Of a stretch of 64,000 nucleotides of DNA, positions 53,566 to 63,489 are shown piece by piece. Source of the DNA: Tupaia tana (Eukaryota > Chordata > Mammalia > Scandentia > Tupaiidae); the NCBI GenBank assembly GCA_026018925.1, contig JAKSZU010000013.1, positions 81,617,291 to 81,681,290 on the forward strand. The letters run 5' to 3'. Both the position numbers and the translations under genes were made by a program. A model generated the notes under the pieces. It did no database searches and was not told where the DNA came from. It saw only the letters and a program-made list of their open reading frames with translations. Position 1 is the stretch's first letter, and every line of letters begins with the position of its first letter.

Positions 53566-54066
53566 AAAAATGGGCAAAGGATTTAAACAGACCTTTCTCT
53601 AAAGAAGATATACAAATGGTCAAGAATGTTATGAAATGTTTAATATCACAAGTCATTAGAGAAATGCAAATCAAAACCTTAATGCTATACTGCTTCCCAC
53701 CCATTATGATGGCTTTTATCAATAAAACAGAAAATAAGTGTGTTGATCAGGATGTGAAGGACTGGCATGTGCTGCTGGCGTGAATGTAAAATAGTGCAGT
53801 AGCTGTGGAAAACAGTTTGGTGATTTCTCAAGAAGTTAAACATTGAATTGTCTTATGATTCATCAGGTTCATTCTTATGTCTATACAGTGAGGCAAAATA
53901 ATCAAAATCAGAGACTCAAATAGATACTTGTATACCAATGTCCATAGCAACAATACAATAGCCAAGAGGTAGAAATAAGCCAATGTTTATCATTCACATG
54001 TGGATGAATAAACAAATATGGCCTATCCATACTGTGGAACATTACTCAGCTATAAAAAGGAATGGA

Positions 54067-54246
54067 GGGGACCAGCAGGTGGCATGGTGGTTAAGGCGCT
54101 GGACACTCCCACATGGCTGGCCAGGGTTCAAGTCCTGAATCTGGTGGCTTGCTTTCTCACTTCCTTTCTTTCTCACTCTCACCCTCTGTCTCTCTCTAGT
54201 CAAAATTAAGAAACAAATAAATGAATAAATAAAATAAATAATTTAA
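54067..54246 (+). repeat. SINE type B in L1
   Basis: GGGGACCAGCAGGTGGCATG, GGTTCAAGTCCTGAATCTGG, CTAGTCAAAATTAAGAAACA. AAAAAGGAATGGA lies at 54054-54066 and 54247-54259. Confidence 0.93.
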
Positions 54247-54329
54247 AAAAAGGAATGGAATGCTTATACATGGTACATGATAAGTGAACTTTGAGTATAT
54301 TATGCTAAGTGAAATAAAACACACACAGG

Positions 54330-54725
54330 TACTCAGGAGACTTGGAGAACACACCGGGCATGTGTGAGTATGTGCCCCAAATCCTGACAGAGGAACCAGC
54401 AGATGGTGTAATGGCTATGTCTCTGGACTCCCATGCAGTTGACCGTGGTTCAAATCCCAGACCCAATGGCTTAAAACTCATGCTGAGCATGTGTGCTCAA
54501 GAGGAGATCCCGAGAGGAGAATGGAGGAGAAGGGTTTGCAGCGTGGCCATCCCCCGTGAGGGGTGATTTCTCACTTTCTGTCTCTCTGTCGCTCTAGTGA
54601 GTGCACATACCCTGTAACAAAAATCTCTCTTAAAAAAACGAAAACTAAAAAACAAAGAAACAAACAAATCCCAACAGAATGAGGAAGGGACTGTGGCATG
54701 GCACACCCTCTGGCAAAACTTTTTA
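54330..54725 (+). repeat. SINE type A2 split by a type A SINE
   Basis: Left part ACTTGGAGAACACACCGGGC, TATGTGCCCCAAATCCTGAC (54330-54389); right part AATGAGGAAGGGACTGTGGC, ACCCTCTGGCAAAAC (54665-54725). The tRNA-like head is absent or not recognisable, so the copy may be 5' truncated. Confidence 0.75.
54390..54664 (+). repeat. SINE type A nested in A2
   Basis: GGAACCAGCAGATGGTGTAA, GGTTCAAATCCC, GATCCCGAGAGGAGAATGGA, ACCCTGTAACAAAAATCTCT. CAAATCCYRACAGA is duplicated at 54376-54389 and 54665-54678. Confidence 0.93.
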
Positions 54726-54764
54726 AAAAGAAAAGTAAAGTAAAAAGAAAGAAAAAAACGTACA

Positions 54765-54845
54765 TGGATTTCAAAACATTTTTTGCACCAAAATAAACGT
54801 AACACTTTGGTTTATCCACAAACATTTTGAAGGACATTTTTTTTG
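54765..54845 (-). repeat. Unidentified dispersed repeat, copy 2
   Basis: Minus-strand counterpart of 33717-33805: read on the minus strand it has CTTCAAAATGTTTGTGGATA, then GTTTATTTTGGTGCAAAAAA, then TTTTGAAATCCATGTACG. Confidence 0.55.
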
Positions 54846-55259
54846 ACCCCTTTACATTTCTTTTTTTCTAAACAAAAATGAGATCCTTTCCCACATGCCA
54901 TGTTGTAGCTTTTGTTTTCACTCCATAAAATATCTTTCCAACATCCTTATTGACTTTGCAAATGTGTTATTTAAAGAACTTCTTAGGACACGTCTGCGTT
55001 TTGTCACTGCGTATGGGTTTCTGCAGTGGAGTAACTGGGATGCCCTGTCTCCTGGCTCAGTCAGCATACTGAATTTAGTGTGGAGGTGACCTTGATGTCA
55101 TAAAGGGATTCTCACAGTACCTTCTCCAGATGCTTTAGAATATAAGGATTCTATGACAGGAAAAAAAGAGTTGGGAAGTGTGCCTCAATCCTTCTGAGAG
55201 CAGCACTGAGAATTTGTTGCAGAAGTGTTGAAGGCTCTGAGTAATCCTTCAATAAATAA
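54846..55259. other. No recognised feature
   Basis: AT-rich unique sequence. Confidence 0.4.
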
Positions 55260-55514
55260 TTTTATTATTTATTTATTTTAGGTTTTTGCCATATGGCTCA
55301 TGAGCTTAGCAGAGAGAGGCAATGAGAGGGAAGGTGAGAACCCCTCCCCCCAAACGGGGATGGCCATGCCACAGTCCCTTCTCTATTCTCCTCCCAGGAT
55401 TCTGTGCACACACACAATGTACCAAATGTGATTTTCAAGCTTCAAAACTCAGGACTTGAACCATGGTTAGTTATGTGGTAATCCAGCCTTTAACCATCAT
55501 ACCACCTGCTGGTC
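55260..55514 (-). repeat. SINE type A2, antisense
   Basis: TTTATTTTAGGTTTTTGCCA, CGGGGATGGCCATGCCACAG, GACTTGAACCATGGTTAG, CCACCTGCTGGTCTC. Confidence 0.85.
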
Positions 55515-55522
55515 TCAAGGAA

Positions 55523-55745
55523 TTTTATTTTTAAGTTTATTTATTTATACCATGAGAGATAAAGACAGAGACAGAGAGACAGTTACCTCCAACACAATCT
55601 TCACACCATGATCCACCCCTCATCTCGGCTGGGCCAGATCAGGTTGTGTGCCTGCCGCTGGCATGTTCAGGGAGATCCCAGACACAGACACAGGACCTTT
55701 CCCATGTGGCTTCAGTTGTATTACCATTGTGTAACCTCCTAGCCC
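55523..55745 (-). repeat. SINE type C, antisense
   Basis: TTTTTAAGTTTATTTATTTA, CACCATGATCCACCCCTCAT, GCATGTTCAGGGAGATCCCA, TATTACCATTGTGTAACC, AGCCCC. Confidence 0.82.
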
Positions 55746-55899
55746 CAGACATTGGCTTAACTTTGTTTAACCTGGTTGTCTCATCTTATATGATCACTGA
55801 AAACTTGGGCCCTGTAACAAAGTGTCATGGTTATTTGATAAGAACATGTGTCAATCATTGAGTGCAAAACACCCCTAGGAAATACCATAGTGAGGTTTT

Positions 55900-56210
55900 T
55901 TGTTTTTTTGTTTTTTGTTTTTTTTTTTCTGTTTCCTTTTAGTTTGCTATAGGGCACATGCCCTTGCTGGAGAAAATGGGGTGGGGGTGGGGGGGTGGGG
56001 TGGAGCGAGGTGTGAGGGAGTGAGAAATCACCCTCCAGGGGGATAGCTATGCTCGATCCCTTCTCCTCCATTCTCTATTAGGGATTTGGGGCATGCATAC
56101 ATAAGTGTCTGATATGTTTTTCAAGCTGCCATGTCCAGGACTGAAGTTGCTCAGTCCAGGACTTACGTGGGATCTAGCCGCCTTAGCATCCACACCATCT
56201 GCTGGCCCAT
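55900..56210 (-). repeat. SINE type A2, antisense
   Basis: T/G-rich tail, TAGTTTGCTATAGGGCACAT, GTGAGAAATCACCCTCCAGG, TTTTCAAGCTGCCATGTCC, CATCTGCTGGCCC. CATAGTGAGGTTTT (14 bases, perfect) lies at 55886-55899 and 56211-56224. Confidence 0.93.
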
Positions 56211-56284
56211 CATAGTGAGGTTTTAACTGAAATGGAAAAGGCACACTTTTCTGATTGGTGGGTTTTCAGGATGTTGCCGCCTAA

Positions 56285-56655
56285 AGATGTTGGGAGCTCT
56301 GTTTTATTTTTAAAATATGATCCAGCAGTTCCACTCCTGAGTATGTATCCAAAGGATAGGAGAATGCTTCGTCAGAAAAGTGCCTGCACATCTATGTTTA
56401 TTGCGGCATTATTCACAATTGCTAAGATATGGAACCGACCCAAATGTCCATGAACAGATGAATGGATTGAAAAAGTATGGCACATACACTCTAGGGAATA
56501 CTACTCAGCTGAAAAAGCAACAAGATCCTGGCATTTGATAGAAAGTGGATGAATATGGAAGATTCATTGCTGAGTGAAGCTAATCAGGCTATGAAAGAGA
56601 GACATTGTATATCTCCACTTAATATGTACCAACTGTCCACACTCTATGGCAGAAA
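56285..56655 (+). repeat. L1 3' region fragment
   Basis: GATCCAGCAGTTCCACTCCT, TATTGCGGCATTATTCACAA, CCAAATGTCCATGAACAGAT, CACTCTAGGGAATACTACTC, GAAGATTCATTGCTGAGTGA. The RPS3A pseudogene begins at its right edge. Confidence 0.8.
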
Positions 56656-56659
56656 CTGG

Positions 56660-57262
56660 AAACATTTAGGAAATTCAAGCTAATTACTTAAGATGTTCAG
56701 GGCAAAACTGCCTAACTTTCATGGCATGGATCTTACCTGTGACAAAATGTGTTCGGTGGTCAAAAACGGCAGATCATAATTGAAGCTCATGTCGATGTCC
56801 AGACTACCAATGCTTATTTGTTTCATTTCTTCCTTCTTGGGTTTACTAAAAAAAAAAACAATCAGATACGGAAGCCTCTTATGCTCAACACCAGTAGGTC
56901 TACAAAATCCAGAAGAAGATGATGGAAATCATGATGTGGGAGGTGCAGACAAATGACTTGAAAAAGGTGGTCAATGAACTGATTACAGACAGCACTGGGA
57001 AAGGCACAGAAAATGCTTGCCAATCTATCTATTCTCTCTGTGATGTCTTCATCAGGAAAGTAAAAATGCTGAAGAAGCCAAGTTTGAATTGAGAAAACTT
57101 GTAGAGCTTCATGTTGGAGGTAGTAGCTCTGGAAAAGCTACTGGGGGTGAGACAGACACCAAAGTTGAATTAACTGATGGATATGAACCACAGGTCCAAG
57201 AATCTGTTTAAATTTCAGATTTTTAATAGTGACAGATAAAATTTCCTATTTGTGACCGAAAA
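56660..57262 (+). pseudogene. RPS3A: RPS3A processed pseudogene, 5' truncated
   Basis: Intronless sequence matches the mRNA of ribosomal protein eS1 (RPS3A) from about residue 90 to the stop, plus a short 3' UTR. Peptide pieces in shifting frames are [55 protein letters not shown] and VQESV. There are early stops (TAA in place of GAA after ...KLIT), several frameshifts (KNCLTNFHG loses codons, and the GFTKKR part gains bases), and a changed 3' end. The 5' third of the mRNA is missing, as expected from aborted reverse transcription. A remnant of the poly-A is only GAAAAAATGAA, so it is old. A type C SINE follows at once. It cannot make eS1 protein. Confidence 0.92.
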
Positions 57263-57267
57263 AATGA

Positions 57268-57598
57268 ATATTGGGTCAGCTCAGTGGTGCAGCAGTAATG
57301 TACTGCTCAAATGAAGTTGGATCCATATGAAAGGTCACCACGGGTTTGGTTCCTTGGATAAAAACCAGACCGAATCTTTAGCTTGGGCCATGGTGGCAAA
57401 TCTCAGAGAAAGAGCATGCCTTTCAGGGCCAAGTAGTCAGTAGGTGTGTGTGTGCCCATGATCCTGACTGGCTGGAAAGGCTAGGGTAGGGTCAGGTGTG
57501 GGGGGATCATGGGGTGAAACCTTGTTGAGCATGTTTGTCCTTCTCTTTTTCACTCTCATAAAAGAAATAAATAATTTTTCTTAAAAAAAAAAAAAAAG
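57268..57598 (+). repeat. SINE type C with foreign 70-base segment
   Basis: Head CAGCTCAGTGGTGCAGCAGT and tail GCCCATGATCCTGACTGGCT, AAACCTTGTTGAGCATGTTT, AAAGAAATAAATAATTTTTC with A-tail are type C. The part at 57366-57435 is not; it repeats 58413-58482. Confidence 0.75.
57366..57435 (+). repeat. 70-base duplicated segment, copy 1
   Basis: From CAGACCGAATCTTTAGCTTG to TTTCAGGGCCAAGTA. It lies inside a SINE and differs at only a few bases from 58413-58482. Confidence 0.85.
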
Positions 57599-57661
57599 AC
57601 CATAAAATAATATCAGTGTGTTTGAGTTACCTACTTAGGAATTTTGAAAACACAAAGTCCA

Positions 57662-57834
57662 GGCCCAGCAGGTTATGTGTGGTTAAGGTGCTGGACTCCC
57701 ACATGGCTGACTGTGGGTCCAGTCCCGAACCTGGCAGCTTGCTTTCTCACATTTCCTCTCTGGTGAGCACACGTGCTCTACAGCAAATTAATAATAACTA
57801 AAACAAAATAAATAATTATTTTTTAAAAAACACA
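57662..57834 (+). repeat. SINE type B
   Basis: GGCCCAGCAGGTTATGTGTG, GGGTCCAGTCCCGAACCTGG, GCTCTACAGCAAATTAATAA. It lies in tandem with the next copy. Confidence 0.85.
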
Positions 57835-57840
57835 TACACA

Positions 57841-58019
57841 GGGCCAACAGCTGGCTTGGTTGTTAAGGGCACTGAACTCCCACATGACTGACTATGGTTC
57901 GAGTCCCAGACCTGGCGTCTGGCTTTCTCATTTTCCCACTCTCTCTCTCTCTCTCTCACTCTATCGCTCTCTGGCTAAATTAAAATACATAAAGTTAAAT
58001 AACATATTTCTTTAAACAC
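57841..58019 (+). repeat. SINE type B
   Basis: GGGCCAACAGCTGGCTTGGT, GGTTCGAGTCCCAGACCTGG (box B intact), CTGGCTAAATTAAAATACAT, then a (CA)n run. Confidence 0.88.
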
Positions 58020-58034
58020 ACACACACACAACGT

Positions 58035-58412
58035 CCAAGGCTCTATTCATTCCATTTGTGCAAAATCAGTCTCTGGCCAGGAGCTCCCAAGCTACATCAC
58101 TGTAGTTGGCTCCTCCCCTCCACCTCCACTATCATTTTCAATGTCAGATATTCTCTGCTTCCAGTTGAGAGTCCAGAGAGGGGGAACCTGATTGGAGGAA
58201 CCTATGCTGGGCATAGGCTCTTGGCCAGCCTATGTAACTGGCCACTCTGGGATCACTGCCCAGCCCCTGTGCCTCTCTGCCTTTCTTCTCAGAAGGGCCT
58301 AGGCATGGGACAGTGTGCCCAGGTGGGAAAGGCGATCTCACAAACACCCTGTGGATCTCTTTTTGGAGAAAAAACAGATTATGTGATTCCAAATTTCTAG
58401 CTGATGAGAAAT
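58035..58412. other. No recognised feature
   Basis: Unique-looking. The frames at 58056-58400 have no recognisable content. Confidence 0.4.
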
Positions 58413-58482
58413 CAGACTGAATCTTTAGCTTGGGTCATGGTGGCAAATCTCAGAGAATGAACATGCCTTTCAGGGCCAAGTA
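58413..58482 (+). repeat. 70-base duplicated segment, copy 2 (probable source)
   Basis: Matches 57366-57435 with a few differences, some of which look like CpG decay. It lies in unique sequence and is therefore the likely donor. Confidence 0.8.
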
Positions 58483-58978
58483 TTCTGACAGAGAGAAATA
58501 AATATCCCATAGCCATCTAATAAACAACCACGGAGACAATTAACACACACAACCTCTAGTAGCATGGACTTTGGCCTCCCACAAATTTCAGAAATGTTAC
58601 CTTCACTCGTGTCAGGGTTTTAAGTAGCACTTTTGTAAATCATTTTAGCAAATTAGCAGTTTGGAATATCACACTCAGTGTCAGTGATCCTTGCCAACTT
58701 CATCCTGCTCAGTGAAAGCCGTGCTCAGTCTTTTCGAGGCAGAGCGTGTAAGGTTTCTTCTTGCTGAAGTTTGGTCAGTGCAGTGGCGTGAACTGAGGAG
58801 CGGCCTTGGTTGTGGAGCTGCAGGAGACTGGTGAACAAGGAGAAGCCTACATGTCCAGAGATGCAAGAAAAAAGAGGAGATCAGGAAGAATGAAAACACC
58901 CTCCTCCCTCCCTCAGCATCTCCAACTCCTTGTTGGGCTAATAGGATAACCACGACTTGCCTGTGACTATTTAAGTCG
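58483..58978. other. No recognised feature
   Basis: Unique-looking upstream flank. Confidence 0.4.
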
Positions 58979-58999
58979 AAGTGAAATATAATTTTTAAA

Positions 59000-59161
59000 T
59001 ACTTAATTATTTATTTATTTTAATTTGCCATATGTCATGTGTGTTCACCAGAGAGAGACAGAGAGAGAGAAAGAGAAAGCAAGCCATCAGGGTCAGGATT
59101 CAAACTGTGCCCAGCCATGTGGGAGTTCAGCACCTTAACTACCATGCCACCTGCTGGCCCC
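59000..59161 (-). repeat. SINE type B, antisense, with 21-base target duplication
   Basis: TTAATTATTTATTTATTTTA, GTTCACCAGAGAGAGACAGA, GGCCCCA end. A perfect 21-base duplication lies at 58979-58999 and 59162-59182, the longest in the window. Confidence 0.95.
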
Positions 59162-59182
59162 AAGTGAAATATAATTTTTAAA

Positions 59183-59685
59183 ATTCAGTTCCTCAGTTGC
59201 AGTAGCCACGTTCAGGTGCCTGCTGGACACCTGCATCTAGCAGCAACCATATTAGACATTGTGGGTGTGGACCACCATTTCTATTTTCTCAGAGTTCTGT
59301 TGACAGAGCTTGAGAGCAAGCTGTGTTCCCTTCCTGTTCCCCTACCTTCTGCCAAATGTTGATCACACTGTGTCTGTCCATCTTAGGGGTACAGAGGTTA
59401 CAAAGCCAGATTGGACATCGCTGGATAGTTTCGCCTTTGTGCTTGGAGACCTAAAGAGACCAAAACCATGTCAGAAAGATCCATTGAGAAGGGCTGGACC
59501 ATCCTATCAAGCTGTCACTTAGGTTTCTTGGATGAACTCGTGGTTTTCTCTCACCCTTTGGGAACGGGATTCATCGGTTCCCCTTTTCCGACTTTTTCTA
59601 GCAATGTAGTCATAGTCTTCATTTCAGTGAGCTGATGATCAGTTTCTGTGGCCCTACAAAGAAGAGAAGGCCTGAAAGGAGGAAT
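59183..59685. other. No recognised feature
   Basis: Unique-looking upstream flank. Confidence 0.4.
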
Positions 59686-59881
59686 CATGGAGCCAGACAG
59701 TGCCACAGCTGTAAAACCCAATGTTCTGTGAGGAAATCCCACATGGAAGGTTCCTAGTTCAAGTCCAGAGACCTCCCTGAGTACACTGGGCAGATCTGTG
59801 CCCATTATCATGGCATTGAGCTCCTACTGGGGGGTGCACTCTCTCTCTCTCTCTCATTCATGAAATAAATAGGAAAATAAA
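59686..59881 (+). repeat. SINE type C
   Basis: GGAGCCAGACAGTGCCACAG, CCACATGGAAGGTTCCTAGT, GAGACCTCCCTGAGTACACT, TTCATGAAATAAATAGG. Confidence 0.8.
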
Positions 59882-59962
59882 GTGGGAGTCATTCCAGGAT
59901 TCAAATGCCATTAAAGTTTGGGGGGAAAAAATGAAAGACTGGAGCTTAAAAATAAACCAGCC

Positions 59963-60044
59963 CTGGGCTAGCAGGTGGTGTGGTGCTCAATGGCACTGGA
60001 CTCCCACATGGTGGACTGAAGTAAGAGTCCCGGTCCTGGCGGTT

Positions 60045-60077
<33 letters not shown>

Positions 60078-60160
60078 ACTCTCTCACTCTGTCTCTCTCT
60101 GGTCAAATTAAAAAGTAAATTAAAAGAAAGAAAAGTAAATAAAATAATTCTTTAAATAAA
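59963..60160 (+). repeat. SINE type B with (CT)n/(CA)n core
   Basis: GGGCTAGCAGGTGGTGTGGT, AAGAGTCCCGGTCCTGGCGG, CTCTGGTCAAATTAAAAAGT. Imperfect AAATAAACCAS on both sides. Confidence 0.88.
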
Positions 60161-60309
60161 TAAATAAACCACCCCCTCCAGGTAGTAGGATGGCTTCTCT
60201 GGCAGACTTCCTGGAGGATCACATTGACTCTTATTAAGAGTGGCCATGCCCGTCAGCAAAAGCCTCAGGGAAAAAAAGGGTTTCCAAGGAGCGAGCCCTG
60301 AACCCCAAA

Positions 60310-60720
60310 TCCACCATTGGTGAGATTACAGGGACATGCCAGGAGGTGCCAGCTGCACCTTTTGTTATTCTTGTTCAATTCTGGAGGCCCAGCCACAGTT
60401 TGCTGCAGAGGGAAATTGGCATCAGTCTGGCAGCTACTGCAGGCCCCTCCGGCTTACCATCTGCAAAGAGAACTGCTTCTCTCGGCTTTCCCAGCCTGCT
60501 AAACCAACTTGAACTTCGGAGTGTGCTGAGCAGAGGCCGGCTGCACTGTCTGGGGCAATCCGGTCAGCCCCTTGCAAAACTCCCTGATGATATCGACCCA
60601 GGTTTCCCATCTGAAAGGTTTGACTTTTTTCCAAGAGGAGCTTTAATAGATTAATTAGATCTTTGCCCCTCAGGGATTTGTCAAATAAACAATGTTGCAT
60701 TTATACCAACCTTAGGTATA
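60310..60720. other. Repeat-free block, candidate conserved noncoding element
   Basis: About 410 bases without any recognisable repeat. The AT-rich right side holds words such as GATTAATTAGATC (homeobox-like) and GTCAAATAAACAATGTT (FOX-like). Plus and minus frames across it code for nothing recognisable. Conservation is a guess. Confidence 0.3.
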
Positions 60721-60974
60721 AAGGACTAGTGTTTCATCACTAAAATTAGTCAAGTGGCGTTTAACAGGAGGGGCAAGAGGGAGGTAAAGTATGCATTTTG
60801 AGGAGAGGAAAAGATGGGTAGTGATGGTGAATTTACGGAATCCCTAACCCCTAGGCCCTTCAGAGAACAAATCGAAACATGTTTATACTTTGCCTCAGTG
60901 TGAATCCATGTTTTTCTTTCTTCCTTGTATTAGGTCAGGAAAGTCAGGACATATGGACTTTCCCAATGACCCAT

Positions 60975-61220
60975 TAATTGCCAGAGGGTACATGAGTTCT
61001 TCAGAGAGAGGGAGAGAGACAGAGAGACAGAGGGCCAGAAAGAAAACACCCCTCAGTAGGACATGGCCACACCGCCACAATTCTTTCCCCTCCATTTCTC
61101 CATCCTGTTGCGATTTAGGGTGCACACACCTGATGTGTTTTTCAAGCTGCCAGGGCCAGGATTTGAGCTATAGTCAGCCACGTGGGATCTGGTCTCCAAT
61201 GAACAGGCTTAATCTGCTAC
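60975..61220 (-). repeat. SINE type A2, antisense
   Basis: AATTGCCAGAGGGTACATGA, GGACATGGCCACACCGCCAC, TTTTTCAAGCTGCCAGGGCC, CACGTGGGATCTGG. Confidence 0.8.
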
Positions 61221-61379
61221 GCTATGTTTTTAGATTTTTAGGGAGAATACTGCCCTAGATGACTAGGTATAGAGCTGAATAGATTTTATTTCTGAGAACT
61301 ATAGTCATCTTTAGTATTCGAATAAGTTGAAAATATCTATATTTGTTTTTGAGATCTTGAAGCCTTAAGAACTTTTATT

Positions 61380-61607
61380 TTTGCTATAGGGCACATGTGC
61401 TTGCCGGAGAGACAAATAGAGACAGAAAGTGAGAAATCACCCCTCAGAGGGATGGCACACTGCAATCCCTTCTCTTCCATTTCTCATGGGATTTTGGGCA
61501 CGCATGCACACGCACCCACATGAGTTTCAAGCCATCAGGTCTGGGACTTGAACTGCAGTTGGCCATGTGGGAGTCCAGATACATAACCATTATGCCATCT
61601 GCTGGTC
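61380..61607 (-). repeat. SINE type A, antisense, in a same-site pair
   Basis: TTTTGCTATAGGGCACATGT, CTTGCCGGAGAGACAAATAG, GGGACTTGAACTGCAG, CATCTGCTGGTC. Flanked by AGAACTTTTATTTTT (61369) and AGAACTTTATTTTTT (61612). Confidence 0.9.
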
Positions 61608-61639
61608 TGAGGAGAACTTTATTTTTTATTTTTTTTATT

Positions 61640-61896
61640 TTTATTTTTTTTTGAGGTTTTTGCTATAGGGCGCGTGCGCTTGCCAGACAGACAGAGACAG
61701 AGAGACAGAAAGTGAGAAATCACCCCCAGGGGGGATGGCCACGCTGCAATCCCTTCTCCTCCATTCTCCTCTCGGGATCTTGGGCACACACACACACACA
61801 CGCCCGGCGTGAGTTTTAAGCCACCGGGTCTGGGACGTGAACAGCGGTCGACTACATGGGAGTCCAGCAACATAGCCATTACGCTAACTGCTGGTC
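61640..61896 (-). repeat. SINE type A, antisense, well preserved, in a same-site pair
   Basis: TTGAGGTTTTTGCTATAGGG, CGCGTGCGCTTGCCAGACAG, CACACGCCCGGCGTGAGTTT, GACTACATGGGAGTCCAGCA, CTAACTGCTGGTCC. Followed by a third AGAACTTTTATTTTT at 61898. Confidence 0.92.
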
Positions 61897-62154
61897 CAGA
61901 ACTTTTATTTTTAATAGTAATCTTTGTCAGGTATCTGTTTCTTAAGACTAAGTATGACACTAAATTTATCAAATGAAATTTTTGTGGTTTTAAAATATTT
62001 TGTCTTTGTTTTAAAATAATTTCTATTTCTGGTGATTTAAAAAATATAAATAGATAAATAGGTTCAAAATTCAACTAGCAAGATGTCTAGCATATATATG
62101 GGTTCAACATTTTTTTGCCATTTAGGAACTAAAATTTTTAAAATTTTCCAAAAT

Positions 62155-62390
62155 TGGGACCAGCAGATGGCAGAGTCGTTATATCACTGGACCCCCACAT
62201 AGTCGACTGCAGTTCAAGTCCTGGATCCCGTGACTTCAAACTCACACTGGGCATGTGTGCCCAAGATCCCGAGAGGAGAATGGAGGAGAAGGGATTGCCG
62301 TGTGGCCATCACCCCCTGGGGGGGCATGATTTCTTGCTTCCTGTCTCTGTCTCTTTGGCAATCACAGGAAAAATCTCTGAAAAAAAATTT
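62155..62390 (+). repeat. SINE type A
   Basis: TTGGGACCAGCAGATGGCAG, GTTCAAGTCC, AAGATCCCGAGAGGAGAATG. The end is rearranged (GGCAATCACAGGAAAAATCT). Confidence 0.88.
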
Positions 62391-62394
62391 TTTT

Positions 62395-63242
62395 CCCCAA
62401 AGTTTATAGAAAAGTTTTTCTAATGAGGAGGAAACAATACTATAGAGTCTGAAGAGCATTTTTTCTGTGAGGCATGCAGCAACATCAGCATGCTTCACGG
62501 CCATTTCATGTGGCCTGATTCCCTTTCCAGCCCTCTCCACACACCTGGAGTTTCCCTGGCTCTTCCATGCCTGCAGCCCTTTGCAAATGCTGTTCCCTCT
62601 GCCGGCTGTTTCCCCCAGCCAGCCCCATTTTCTACCTGCTTAGCATACTCCTACTCACTGTTTAAAATGCAGAAACTAAAAGGGTACTTAGTAGATACCA
62701 AGCAGCAAATTTGAGATAACTTAGCAGAGTGAACCAGTTCTGCTGGTTCCAACTTATCAGAGAAGTCTGGCTTCCCTGAGTCCTAAACTACTGAGTCCCT
62801 TCCCCCAGCCCCTCCACCCCCAAATCCCCTGCCTGGGCCCTTGAGAGAGGTTGCCAGTTCTCCAGGTACGATTCGGCAGGTAGTTCTCCCAGTCCCCAGA
62901 GTAGCTACTGTGCTCTCTGCTTCTCACACCCAGGAGCTTTTCTCTGTAGGTCTGTCTTGCTAGAAAGCCTGGGTTCCTGAGGCCCCACCCACCCTCACGC
63001 TGTCTCATCAGAGAGAGACTTCACAAAGGGCCAGGCCTGCCTGATTGGCGTAAGACTTTTGATTTTTTTTTTTTTCTGCTATAGTTAACTAAGGGATCTC
63101 AGCTTGATGTTCAGACTTGAACCAGCTTCTCAGTGGGTCTGAGGACATGTTTAGCCAGTTCTGGTGAGCCACCATAGCATCCTGTGGTGGAAGGAGGAAG
63201 GTGCTGGGCCTACCCAGAGGAAGATTCTCTTCTGCAACTGTG
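62395..63242. other. No recognised feature
   Basis: Unique-looking upstream flank. Confidence 0.4.
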
Positions 63243-63479
63243 TTTCTTTTTATAGGGAGCATGTGCTCGCCAGAAAAACAGAGAGAGACAGACAGACAGC
63301 GAGAAATCACCCCAAAGGGGTTGGCCACGCCACAATCCCTTCTCCTCCATTCTCCTCTCAGGATCTTGGGCACACATACACATGTGCCCATGGTGAGTTT
63401 AAGCCACCGGGTCCAGGACTCAAACCGTGGTTGACTGCATGGGAGTCCAGCAACATAGCCACTATGCCAACTGCTGGCC
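63243..63479 (-). repeat. SINE type A, antisense
   Basis: TTTTTATAGGGAGCATGTGC, CGAGAAATCACCCCAAAGGG, GGACTCAAACCGTGG, CCAACTGCTGGCCC. The T-rich tail is short. Confidence 0.88.
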
Positions 63480-63489
63480 CTGTTATTTT

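Larger units (their letters stand above)
52590..54325 (+). repeat. L1M 3' half (end of ORF2 and 3' UTR) broken by four SINEs
   Basis: L1 pieces: 52590-52950 (GGGAAAGGACAGTCTCAACA, CTTAGAAGGAAACATAGG, TATGACACCAAAAACACAGG; the end of the reverse-transcriptase ORF2 and what follows), 53566-54066 (GATTTAAACAGACCTTTCTC, GAAATGCAAATCAAAACC, GGAAAACAGTTTGGTGATTT, ATAGCCAAGAGGTAGAAATA) and 54247-54325 (GAGTATATTATGCTAAGTGA). The ORF2 part is frameshifted and cannot code. One type C and three type B SINEs are inserted. Confidence 0.85.
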
